64,000 nucleotides of DNA from Escallonia rubra (Eukaryota; Streptophyta; Magnoliopsida; Escalloniales; Escalloniaceae), in the NCBI GenBank assembly GCA_033065855.1, contig JAVXUO010001879.1, forward strand, positions 124,001 to 188,000, in the 5' to 3' direction. Position numbers and translations under genes: made by a program. This document shows, one piece after another, positions 54,578-64,000 of this stretch (its first letter is position 1; each line of letters begins with the position of its first letter). Under the pieces are notes generated by a model. The model did not search any database. It worked only from the letters and a program-made list of their open reading frames with translations, and had not been told where the DNA came from.

Positions 54578-55915
54578 CTAGAAGAACAAGAAAGTACTAG
54601 AAATTTTTTCTTGAATCATCACATTCTTCATTCACAACAATGCAAATTCTCAAATCAAATGATGAAATCCATCTCACTAAAACAATTCCAATTCCAGTGA
54701 GAAGTAGAATGAAGTTCCCAGCTATCCGGCAAGCTGTGCAAATTGTGCAATGGAGATACCTCTTTATTAGAAACTACATTATGCAAAAATGTGGTAGAAG
54801 TCAACCAGGTATGTAGTACACTACATTCTTCTCCTCTGTTAACCAAATGACACAGACTAGAGGAGAAGATTAAAATAGGAGAAAGAGGACACAACTTTTG
54901 CTGGGTGAAGAATAGAGGCATTCTAATTTTTGCTTGCTCTTTCTGAATTCTTATGTTGTATTTTCAGTCCTCACTCCATTCCAGAAGTAATTCTATCATT
55001 CATTCTTGTTATATTACTCCGAGACCTCAGCATATGATTGACCAATGTGCACAAACAATTACCAAATACGTAGGCAGAGCATAATTTTGTTTTGAACTAA
55101 AAGAAATTCAGCCCTAGTAATTAAAACTTATTTCATTTACACCAATAAATATGAAAAAGGCCCCTTTAGAATTATGTCAATGCTTGTGATATTGAACTCA
55201 CTCAATAAGGTGCACATACTTTATGCAGGGACCACCTTTGAACAACTGACCATTCTTTTGAGGTTCTTTCCCAAGTGATCATCCATATGACAATATTTTA
55301 AGGTTCCTTCCTAGGTGATCATCCACGTGACAATCACCAAACATCGATTAGCTATAAACTGAAAGACAATAATTCCTTAGTGCTATCAATAATCTCTTAT
55401 TAGAAGATACATGTTCAGGAAGACTACAAAAATATCAGCAAAACAGACATAAAAAGAGAAAGGGAGCCTCTCAACTCTGTACAGTTTCAAGAAACATTTA
55501 TATCAAATTCAAAACTTATAAGCTCACCTGTACTAACATACATGTTTTTTTCATTTAGAGTTTAACATCCATCCAGAGTCTAACAAACATGTTTTTTTCA
55601 TTCACAAATCTTTCCCCTCAAAGGTTTAGTCCAGCGTCTCTTTATCCATGCTGTATGAACGTCATTGATGCTCTATGTACACTACGAATCCCTTGGCAAT
55701 ATAAGCTGATTCACTACTTTTTTTCCTACGGGATTTCTCGTGCATTGTAAGACCAAAATTAGAGCCATGAAAAAAATGCTAGGTAATGTAATTCGCAAAA
55801 GATTGGATAGATAATCTTCGAAAAGAAAATGAAAATTTTCAGAGACAGAAAGAGAGAGAAAATAGTCAATTACATCAATCGATCGAGAGTGAGACCAAAA
55901 GGGAGAGCGACATAC
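54578..55915 (-). other. Interior of the CACTA element, intron-like
   Basis: AT-rich sequence between the captured exon candidates, with no recognisable domain. A short inexact repeat (AGGTGATCATCCA(T/C)(A/G)TGACAAT) occurs at about 55275 and 55315. Confidence 0.4.
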
Positions 55916-56014
55916 CTGGGAGACATACGAGAACGCAGGTCGATACATGAGGTGGAAGAGCTTATGGCGGTGCGTGGTGATCATCAATTTGAGGGAGATC
56001 AGAGAGTGAATCAT
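55916..56014 (-). pseudogene. Captured first-exon candidate with ATG, unknown gene
   Basis: On the minus strand an ATG at 56014 opens 33 codons (MIHSLISLKLMITTHRHKLF..., FSYVSQ) ending at a good donor (CAG|GTATGT). The upstream sequence resembles a C-rich plant leader. It lies in the same orientation upstream of the acyltransferase exons, so a chimeric transcript is possible. I do not recognise the source gene. Confidence 0.45.
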
Positions 56015-56591
56015 GGATTTGGGTAAAATGGTGGTGCTGTATCGGCGAGCGGTAGAGGCGGCGGGGTGGGGGTACGGTAGCAGGTTGGGTGTGTGGGAGG
56101 TGAGTGGTTACGATTTAGGGTTAGAGAGAGAGACTGAGAGAGAGAAGAGGGGGAATGGTGTGAGCGGCGGGGATAAAAGAACGAAGGGGTAGGGTTTTTT
56201 TTATTTTAAGGACTTTTAGCGACGAATTTTGACCGTCTCCAAAAATCAGTCGTTAAAGGCCATAAAAAATTTTCAAAAATTTTGACTTTTACCGACGAAT
56301 TTATTCCGTCGGCAAAAGTCCGTCGGTAAAAGTCATTTTCAAGTTTTTTTGGCAAAAGAAAAAAAGGGAGAATATCGAAAATAAAAATTAGCAACGGAAT
56401 ATTCCGTCGGTAAAAGTCCGTCGGTAAAGATCTGTCGCTAAAGATCTTTACCGACGGAAAATCCCTCGAAAAAGGTTTTTTAACAACGGACCTTTACTGT
56501 CGGAAAATCCGTCGCGAAAAGTGACTTTTAGCGACGGACTTCAATCCNTCGCTAAAGTCCGTCGGAAAATACTGTTTTTCTTGTAGTGTAT

Positions 56592-58798
56592 ATGCATCTT
56601 TCATGAACTAATTGCAGCAATTTCTTTGAACGGACGAAACCCAATCTTCACGGCAACAAGGACCTAGATAATTAGAGAGGCTTCCCACCATGTAATTGTT
56701 CTATTCACCTCCAAACATGTACAACTTTGCTTACCATTCTTATAATTAGAGGTAAACTGAAAAATCAAACTGTTTTTTTCATTTAGGAATGATTAGCATA
56801 TGCGGTTTCTTGGTTCCATCACCCCGACTGCTCAGTTTGAAGAAGTATCAATTTTTACGTTTCTATCCGTGCAGGCAATACCAACTTCTGATCCTTTAAA
56901 TGCAGGTTTGTCCATTTTCATGACTTGTTTAGGATTCATTATTGAAATTATCTTTTGTTTTGAATGGTGCACTGCTTTCTAATTTGTATTTCTTCCACTT
57001 GTTTGGTTATATATTTTCTACTATGATTTTTGTTACATTTCTATGGTCTATTGCTGCTCCAATGGGTTTGACAATGCCTTGAGGCAAAAGCCTATAGTTT
57101 TGAAACATATTGCACCCACTTGATAGTTTAATTTTTGAAAATGTTTTAGTGAAAAAGTTATCGTACTCTTTGACTTGTTTCCATAATAACCCAGCTGATT
57201 CGTTCTTTTAGTTATAGCTGGCCCTTTAAAGTAGTTGAATACTGCCTAATTGCAATTTAACGTTTTCTGTTTATGCAGGTCTAAAGCTGTACCAACTTCT
57301 GATGCTTTAAAGGTGAGTTCACCCATTGTTATAACTTACTAGGAGCTTTAAATTAGCTAAACGCAAAAATTTTCCTATGCAAGTGACTAAAATCTCAACT
57401 GCATTGTTCAGTGGCATTTTCTTTTGATTTGTACTGTTCTGGTTGGTTTTATAGGTACAAAGTATAAGTAATTTGCGATATAGCTTCATAAAACTTGAAT
57501 GCCAGGTTGACATGCCTGAATGAACAATATTTTGGTCCCATATGATGCAAAGTAGCTTCAGTTTACAAGTCTATATTTATTTCAACCATATTTGTTTTCA
57601 GGGTTATGGAAAGAATTGACCTCCAATTTAGATTCATAATGCTTTCACTTTCTGAGCTGCACATTGGCTCACAATACTTAATCTCAACTTACTAAAACGA
57701 AGTTTTGGCATGCACAATCATGAAAATAGGATTTCATGTTACCAAAATCTTCCAACATGTGTATTAAATATACTACGTACATGTGTGTATGCAGAAATTG
57801 TACATGTTTGTTGTTAGAACCAAGTTGTTAGCTTGCATTTAATGTAATAACATTATAACTCTATCCTTCTAGAGTGAAACCAGAGTTAAATAGTACGGTA
57901 AATATTAAGAACATGACATGTTACCAGAAAAATCTTCTGGAACATGCCTCTCCTTCGGGATACACTACAACCAATCAATGAGGGGTGTCTGTATGTGGTG
58001 GTGGTGGTTTGGAAATGGGGATGACTTTATTTCAAAATGTACCAGTTATTTATTATGTCCTTTTTTTTGGATCCGATCCGCAATAGAGGGAAGAAATTTC
58101 TCAGAATTTCTTTCTTGGTCATTCTTGTTCATCTCATTTGTAGTGTAATCACCCTTACTGATGCAGCTTGTAATGTGTTGCTGCATTGATCCATTTAATC
58201 TGTTTTAGTTTGTAAAAGTTGCCCAACAGTTCTGTAAATGTTCATGTCTAAGAACACGTTCTTCATGTGCATATCCCACATCTACTTTGCGAGTGTATCC
58301 CTCATATTCCTATGTATTATAGCAGAATCTTAGACAAATATGTCCAAACAACTATTTACTTGTAGCAGCGGTCATAATGACAGCAACAATTTCGAGTCTT
58401 GTAGTTACAATTAAAAGTTTTGGATTTCTTCGACGAATAATTTATTAATTAATGTGGCAGCTTAGCTAGCTTAAAGTTTACGTCGTGAAAGTATTGGTGA
58501 TTTTTTTTGGATCCAAGGCTACCATCACAGGTGCAACAATATTTCTAACTATAGTGTTCATAGTGGACAACTAATAGGAGCTGTCTTTCTCCTCCCTCAT
58601 GTAGGTTTGTGTTTCAGGAGTCAACCAGTTTTGCCTCCATCAACTTGAGCTTTCTACCTCATAATTAAGGCATGCAAATTACAATGGGTGGGTTTATGCA
58701 TACTTTCAGTTGATATAAAATACTAGTTAGGTATCCAAAGTCACGTTCTCTATCTTAGTTCTCCTCCGCTAAAATTTCCTCATTTGTTGTACTATGTA
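56592..58798. other. Intergenic or intron-like stretch with two similar micro-exon candidates
   Basis: No gene recognised. Two acceptor-flanked short stretches resemble each other: 56875-56904 (read AIPTSDPLNA) and 57279-57312 (read SKAVPTSDALK, followed by GTGAGT). They may be a duplicated small exon of a lost gene, or coincidence. Confidence 0.3.
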
Positions 58799-60064
58799 TG
58801 TTGACTTGTTGATTTTGATGATTTCAGACTTATCTTATCTAACATTAATCTGACAATATTATTAAAGTTAAAACATTTCAGGCTTTATCTTAATCAAACA
58901 AAGACATAATCTTGACATGGATGACAGAGACTTTGCACGACCTTGACATGGATGACAAGGATTTTGGACTTGTTTGGACTCAAGCTTTGGACTACAGATA
59001 AAGATGCAAGATCTTGAAGTATACTTTTTCTTGATTAGTTTTTTCTTTAAAGCCTTTCTTAAAGGATCTAACAGAAATTCTAGTAAAGAACGAAGCCAAG
59101 ATTTTTAGTCGAAGTCAAGTTTTTGAGTCGAAACCAAAATGTTTTAGTCGAAGCTAAATCTTTGAGTCGAAGCTAAAGTTTTGAGTCGAAGCTGTGACTT
59201 TCAGTCGAAGCTGTGACTTTCAGTCGAAGCTAAGACTTTCAGTCGAAGCTAAGACTTTCAGTCGAAGCTGTGACTTTCAGTCGAAGCCAAGACTTTCAGT
59301 CGAAGCCAAGACTTTCAGTCGAAGCTGTGACTTTCAGTCGAAGTCAAGTCGAAGCCAAATATTTTAGTCGAAGGCAAGACTTTCAGTCGAAGGCAAGACT
59401 TTTAGTCAAAGCCAAATGTTTTAGTCGAAGGCAAGACTTTTAGTCGAAGCCAAAAAGTTTTAGTCGAATCCTTCTTGTTTGGTTTTTCTTCCTAACGATC
59501 CTCTATTTCCTTCCTGTATAAATAGGGAATCCGTTAGAGCATTTATTACCTTTTTCTCTCGCGCAAATTTTTACTCTGAAAAACTCTCTCATCTCAATCT
59601 CTTATTCTTATCAATTATCTTTTGAGTGAGTTTACCTTTGAGAAAGTTCTGTGTAAGCTTCTTGGTTTTGTTCTTGAAAGAATATAGATCTTCCCGCCTA
59701 AGAAGGCTTAGCCTTAAAACTTTCATTGTACTATCTGCTCAAGAAGGAGCATGTTTATTGTATTCAAATTGTAATCTCCTTTCATTTGTAATATGTTGGA
59801 AACCTTGGAAGGGTTTCGGATATTGTACTGAGGTTTGAGCTAGCACCCGAAGCTAGTTGGTTTAGTGAAAGGCTCGAGTAGGTCTCCCTTGTGTGGAGTG
59901 CTCGAGGACTGGACGTAGGCTGGTGGGGCCGAACCAGTATAAATCTCTGTGTTAAACTTGTTACTGTTATATCCGTCTTTACGTTGTAATCTTAATTTTT
60001 AAATTCATACTCTAAGTTGTAAATCATCTATTCACCCCCCTCTAGGTGTATTTAGGGACCTACA
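58799..60064 (+). mobile_element. 5' LTR of a SIRE-like Ty1/copia element
   Basis: TG at 58799 (TGTTGACTTGTTGATTTTGA) to CA at 60063-60064, about 1.27 kb, followed by an initiator-tRNA-Met primer-binding site. TATA-like GTATAAATAGGG lies at about 59516, downstream of a 19-bp array. Length and style fit the SIRE/Maximus lineage. The 3' part of the element is missing. Confidence 0.75.
59098..59468. repeat. ~19-bp tandem array in the copia LTR
   Basis: About eighteen copies of AGTCGAAGC(T/C)(A/G)(A/T)GACTTTC, often spaced 19 bp (for example 59165, 59184, 59203, 59222). It lies just upstream of the LTR TATA box, so it may influence LTR transcription. Confidence 0.95.
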
Positions 60065-60066
60065 AG

Positions 60067-60078
60067 TGGTATCAGAGC
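60067..60078 (+). promoter_or_regulatory. Primer-binding site (initiator tRNA-Met)
   Basis: TGGTATCAGAGC, two bases after the LTR, is complementary to the 3' end of plant initiator tRNA-Met, the standard copia primer. Confidence 0.95.
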
Positions 60079-60132
60079 CGTGTGCTCTGGTATTCTTCTG
60101 TGACTTAATCGTCAAGAGCTAAAGATCGTGTT

Positions 60133-60463
60133 ATGGAAGAAGGATCAACAACCACCAGGCCACCCTTGTTGAAAAATGACAACTACAGCTACTGGAAAAA
60201 TCGCATGAGAAATTTTCTGAGGCAGGATACTCACGAATGGTATGTTGTTGAAAAGGGTCCTATAATTGCTATGAAGGATGGACCGGATGGAACCAAGATT
60301 CCGAAAGGAATTCTTGAAATGGATAATCATGAGGCAAAACTTTTCGCCATGGATGATAAAGCTAAGAACATTATCAGCTGTGGCCTCGACATAAATGAGT
60401 ACAATCGAGTCTCAGCATATGAGATAGCTAGAGAAATGTGGAGATTGTTGGAGGTTACTCATT
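60133..60463 (+). pseudogene. Truncated copia gag
   Basis: Starts MEEGSTTTRPPLLKNDNYSY and continues YWKNRMRNFLRQDTHEWY, the usual start of SIRE-type gag (DUF4219/UBN2-like capsid). Similarity stops after REMWRLLEVTH at about 60463; the rest of the frame to 60516 is unrelated. The zinc knuckle and all of pol are absent, so the element was cut off by a deletion. Confidence 0.85.
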
Positions 60464-61319
60464 TAGATCTTTCACGTCCATTATCAAATTGCCTCTTGGT
60501 TCTTTTTTTTTCTTAATTACAACAGCGAATCTTTGCTTCTTACTAGCAGTCAAAATATGGTAATAAATTCTTGTACATGGTTTTCATTGACATATCCATT
60601 AGCTCCAGGGAAAATTTCTAACACAGTTGTCGTGCGATATAACAAGAGAGAGGACTATATTTGCGACTCTGTCTCTTAAGAAAATGATTTTTCCACTCAT
60701 TGACCAATAGTAGTCTCTATTCATCCACCTCTGGCACCGTCCGCACTACCGCACTTCTCTATGAGTCATGAAGAAGGGTTTTCCCTCTTCAACCATGCAA
60801 ATCCATCGCAATGATTTGATACCGGTACTTCTTCTCAACCTTAAGACTGCAATATCATCAACCCAATTCCATGTTAAACCTACCGTAAATAGCTTTATTG
60901 GCATAGTGCAAACTTTGATTTTCTTAGTGCAAACTTCAATCAAGCCCATACAACAAATATTTTAACATTTTTACTGTAACACACTATCTGTAGAGTTATA
61001 AGAATTAATTACAAAAGCCTTCTTACATGGAATGAACATGCATCTATGAATTAAAAATTTCCAAAGAATAAAGATAATAGAATTAACTCTACGTGATTGT
61101 AACTAGAGAGGTTGTAAGTTTGTTTCTTAACTAGGAAAGCAACACCAAAATTAGAGGGGGGGTAGTATTGGGGGGTTGGGTTTGGTACCTTTTACAAGAG
61201 ATTCTAATTTATATATTGTTCCCAACCCATTCTGGTCGTACCCAAAGGCCCACCAGAGGTCCCGCTTCACGCGAGCACGTTGACATTGTCAACGATCAAT
61301 TTTCCAACGCATCAAACCA
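60464..61319. other. Unannotated spacer
   Basis: No domain or element end recognised. A G-rich run at about 61153-61180. Confidence 0.5.
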
Positions 61320-62320
61320 GTCAGCGCCCGCGCGCCCAAGACACGTATTTTTCTCGTTCCGCGCACTTCGTGCGTGACTTAGACATTTTATTTCACGTCG
61401 ACGTCACTAACGCTAGCGCGATCGTCACGCCGAGACCATCCGAACACCTTTTCATCAAAAATGTCGGCCGACGGCGCATTTGGAGAAATGGGGTCAAGGG
61501 GGAAAATGGCCTTGGCCAACCCCAGGGGGTCGGCCTCGGCCTTCCCCAGGCCATAGGGGTCGGCCTCGGCCTCCTGGGGGGCTTGGCCTTGGCCACTTTC
61601 CCCCGGTGGTTCACCCCTTTCCCGCATACCCGTTTTTCGTACTTCTTTCCCCTCGTACGGTTCGTACGTAATCTAGACACTTTGATCGCTACAAGGGTAT
61701 GATTCTTGGCAACACGCTCGTCATAACACAACTTCCAGATTCGTCATTGCTTATCAAAACACCTACCGACGGCGCACCCAAAGTTCGCAAAAGAAGAAGT
61801 GGCCTTGGGCTCCGAAAAATGGAAGATGGCCAAATGACCTTGGCCAACCCCAAGGGGTCGGCCTCGGCCTTTCCCATGCCATGGGGGTCGGCCTCGGCCT
61901 TCCCCAGGCCATGGGGGTCGGCCTCGGCCTCCTGGAGGGCTTGGCCTCGGCCATTTTCCCCCGGTGGTTCACCCCTCTGCGCAAACCCCTTTTCGCACTT
62001 TTTTCACTTCGTACGCTTTGCACGTGACTTTGACATCTCGTTCGTCATGTAGGTACGATTTGCGTCGACACGCTTGTCATAATGCAACTTTCGGATTTGT
62101 CTTTGCTCATCAAACCACCTACCGTCGGCGCGCCCGAAGTTCACCAAGAGGGGGGAGTGGCCTTGGGCTCCTTCATGGGAGTTGGCCATTTGGCCTTGGC
62201 CAACCCCAGGGGGTCGGCCTCGGCCTCCACGAGGGGTTAGCCTTGGCCTTCCCCCCATTTTGGCCAATGGTCTCCCCTCCCGCGCGCACTTGTTTTCTCA
62301 AGTCTTTGCACCTCCGCGAT
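61320..62320. repeat. ~300-360 bp GC-rich tandem repeat, three units
   Basis: Landmark CCCCGGTGGTTCACCCC occurs at about 61600 and 61959, with a weaker counterpart (CCAATGGTCTCCCC) near 62263. Each unit also has a (T/C)CGTACG(G/C)TT(C/T)G-type block and GGCCTTGGCCAACCCCA. Inside, a 30-bp sub-repeat (GGGGTCGGCCTCGGCCT) appears twice in unit 1, three times in unit 2 and once in unit 3. Overlapping ORFs on both strands are repeat products. Similar arrays characterise 3' regions of Tat elements. Confidence 0.85.
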
Positions 62321-62425
62321 GTTCACGGACGTTCGTACATCAACCTCGCGACGTTCGTCGTGCATCAACCTCACGACGTCCGTCGTGCATCAACCTCGGG
62401 ACGTCCGTCGTCCATGACCGCACAC
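62316..62425. repeat. 25-bp tandem array, about four units
   Basis: CAACCTCGCGACGTTCGTCG-type units start at 62341, 62366 and 62391, with a degenerate one before. Confidence 0.85.
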
Positions 62426-62599
62426 CGCTCCCGCGATGCCCATCGCCCAAAGTCGCGCACTATCACCGAATGACCCGTCGCCGACGACCGCATACCATAA
62501 CTACCAACTTTGTCATTACTATATGTTGCATTCATTATCTTGTTATGACAGGCACACTCAGCTCACATCTCGTCTTCGGGACACCCGATGCGCGCCCTT

Positions 62600-63015
62600 G
62601 CTCCATCGTCATGATACGTGCCTCCGGCACCCACTGTTGCTCCGCGACGTTCGTCGCCGCGCCCTTGCGCCATCGTCATGATACGTGCCCCCGACACCAA
62701 CTGTTGCTCCGCGACGTTCGTCGCCGCGCCCTTGCGCCATCGTCATGATACGTGCCCACGGCACCAACTATTGCTCCGCGACATTCGTCGCCGCGCCTGC
62801 GTGCATTCTCATGATACGTGCCCCGGCACCAAGTATTGTCTCCGCGACGATCGTCGCCGTGCCTACGTGCATTCTCATGATACATGCCCCGACACCAAGT
62901 ATTGCTCCGCAACGTTCGTCGCCGCGCCCGTGCGCCAGTCTCTTCATACGTGCCCCGGCACCAAATATTGCTCCGCGACGTTCGTCACCGCACCACTTTC
63001 ACAACACGTGCCCCA
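62600..63015. repeat. ~66-67 bp tandem array, about seven units
   Basis: ATGATACGTG recurs at 62611, 62678, 62745, 62811 and, with changes, 62877 and 62942. Units contain GCTCCGCGACGTTCGTCGCC. Confidence 0.95.
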
Positions 63016-63071
63016 GGCACCAGGTATTGTCTCGTGCTATAGGCACCGCGCTCATGCGCCACAATCATGTT

Positions 63072-63525
63072 GCATACTACCGGGATGGGCTCACAACCTT
63101 ATAGCCATCGCCGTCTCAATCACAAGGGGGGCTTCGGCCTCGTACCGGGATGGGCTCACAACCTTATAGCCATCGCCGTCTCAATCAAAATGGGGGCTTC
63201 GGCCTCGTACCGGGATGGGCTCACAACCTTATAGCCATCGCCGTCTCAATCAAAAGGGGGGCTTCGGCCTCGTACCGGGATGGGCTCACAACCTTATAGC
63301 CATCGCCGTCTCAATCAAAAGGGGGGCTTCGGCCTCGTACCGGGATGGGCTCACAACCTTATAGCCATCGCCGTCTCAATCACAAGGGGGCTTCGGCCTC
63401 GTACTGGGATGGGCTCACAACCTTATAGCCATCGCCGTCTCAATCACAAGGGGGCTTCGACCCTCGTACCGGGATGGGCTCACAACCTCATAGCCATCGC
63501 CGTCACAGTCACAGGGGGCTCCGAC
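63072..63525. repeat. 65-bp tandem array, seven units, highly homogeneous
   Basis: CGGGATGGGCTCACAACC starts at 63081, 63146, 63211, 63276, 63341, about 63405 and 63470. Adjacent units differ by only a few bases, so this is the youngest or best homogenised of the four arrays. Period and repeat-repeat adjacency rule out a CRISPR array. Confidence 0.97.
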
Positions 63526-63960
63526 ACAAGGACCCCTCGCCACAGACTCGGAGCACTGAGCTGCGACCATGTCCGCTCATGTTACTATCGATCTTCGACA
63601 CCACCAGGGCAATGACCCCCGGGTCACTCCGGGACGGGAGCAGGTCCTTGGAGGGCATCGCGCCTAGTCCGCCTGGCAGTTGGCTACAGGGGTAACCCTC
63701 ACCACTGTCAGGTTATCTGCGCGTCTCTGTAGGCACTGCATGGGATTCAGTAAGGGCTTGGATTGGTGGCTGGGGCAACGGGTTTACTCTGACCATGCCG
63801 TCATGGTATGGTCAGTCTTCTCAGACAGGCAGAGCGACGCTGTGCGAGGCAGGCAACGCGAATTTGGGAACCGGCAGTCCAACGGAGAACCGGTATTTTG
63901 GGACCCCCTGGTGACGTGTCACTCCCGGGGGACGACATGTGGCACTTTATGACATAAGCA
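63526..63960. other. GC-rich unique sequence after the arrays
   Basis: No gene recognised. CCCGGGGGACGACA at 63925-63937 is weakly purine-rich before TGTGGCAC and could be the border of an LTR, but the evidence is thin. Confidence 0.35.
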
Positions 63961-63969
63961 CATTGTTTT

Positions 63970-63979
63970 CTATAAATAG
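63970..63979 (+). promoter_or_regulatory. TATA box near the window end
   Basis: TCTATAAATAG at about 63970 is a strong plant TATA sequence. It could be the promoter of an LTR that continues beyond the window or of a gene to the right. Confidence 0.5.
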
Positions 63980-64000
63980 TGAACTTTACAACTCAAAAAA

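Larger units (their letters stand above)
52977..56588. mobile_element. CACTA (En/Spm) transposon with captured gene fragments
   Basis: Terminal CACCACAAGAAAAATG (52977) and inverse TTTTTCTTGTAGTG (ending 56588) match CACTACAAGAAAA ends, the left one with a C for T. A 3-bp target duplication TAT flanks both (52974-52976 and 56589-56591). Subterminal regions (52985-53450 and 56205-56575) are filled with the motif TTTAGCGACGGA in both orientations, with variants, the typical transposase-binding repeats. No transposase (TNP2-like) coding region is present. Instead the interior carries exons of host genes on the minus strand. One ambiguous base (n) is at 56548. Length 3612 bp. Confidence 0.95.

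Noticed and set aside
63072-63525. Regular 65-bp repeats resembling a CRISPR array
   Set aside because: Repeats are directly adjacent with no unique spacers, and the DNA is a plant nuclear genome.
61280-63615. Many long overlapping ORFs on both strands in the GC-rich arrays
   Set aside because: They are open because of GC-rich tandem repetition; translations are repetitive and have no domain signature.
61190-63960. Ribosomal DNA or its spacer
   Set aside because: No conserved rRNA sequence is recognisable; the arrays fit retrotransposon 3' repeats better.
63925-64000. Calling an LTR start at 63938
   Set aside because: The TATA box would lie only about 35 bp into the LTR and the purine tract is weak; no partner LTR in the window.

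Overview
The window is nuclear DNA of a dicot-like flowering plant. Reasons: spliced genes with GT-AG introns, plant-type LINEs with an RNase H domain, tRNA-derived SINEs, a CACTA transposon, Helitrons, and Tat-lineage Ty3/gypsy and SIRE-like Ty1/copia LTR retrotransposons. The species cannot be named from the sequence. Almost everything is transposable-element DNA, much of it nested. The one host gene I can reconstruct completely is a minus-strand, five-exon gene for the spliceosomal core protein SmF (25797-32908), with an intact 87-residue reading frame.

Layout. 1-881: 3' end (16-bp tandem array, polypurine tract, LTR) of a Tat-type element inserted in an older Tat/Ogre-like element. 882-10290: remains of that older element, with a decayed integrase, two decayed antisense genes (a DUF7745-like one and a plant-mobile-domain one), a 60-bp tandem array and leader-like sequence. 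11597-14560: decayed minus-strand LINE carrying a SINE with target-site duplications. 14982-21004: two decayed plus-strand LINEs. 22493-25075: SINE, MITE and a long-TIR element, perhaps all inside an older transposon. 25797-32908: SmF gene. 33300-34860: simple repeats and a Helitron on the minus strand.

34909-52798 is a nested stack. An apparent minus-strand LTR was opened at a (TA)n tract by two hairpin-ended inverted-repeat elements (37258-38774 and 38846-40047) and a Helitron (40048-51641). The Helitron in turn contains a complete Tat-lineage element (41084-51426), with matching LTRs, a 5-bp target duplication AGTAC, a primer-binding site, polypurine tracts, gag-pol and integrase frames, and a 652-residue antisense ORF. 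That ORF has its own TATA box and a candidate 69-nt intron that keeps the frame. The homologous Helitron at 34052-34860 serves as an empty-site control for the Tat insertion.

52977-56588 is a CACTA element (TSD TAT) that captured three exons of a lysophospholipid acyltransferase (MBOAT) gene. 58799-60463 is a SIRE-like copia LTR with truncated gag. 61320-63525 holds four consecutive tandem arrays of different period, resembling the hypervariable 3' regions of Tat elements.

The best leads for something undescribed are (1) the pair of hairpin-ended elements that share architecture but not sequence and both sit in (TA)n, and (2) the antisense gene with promoter and intron inside the Tat element.
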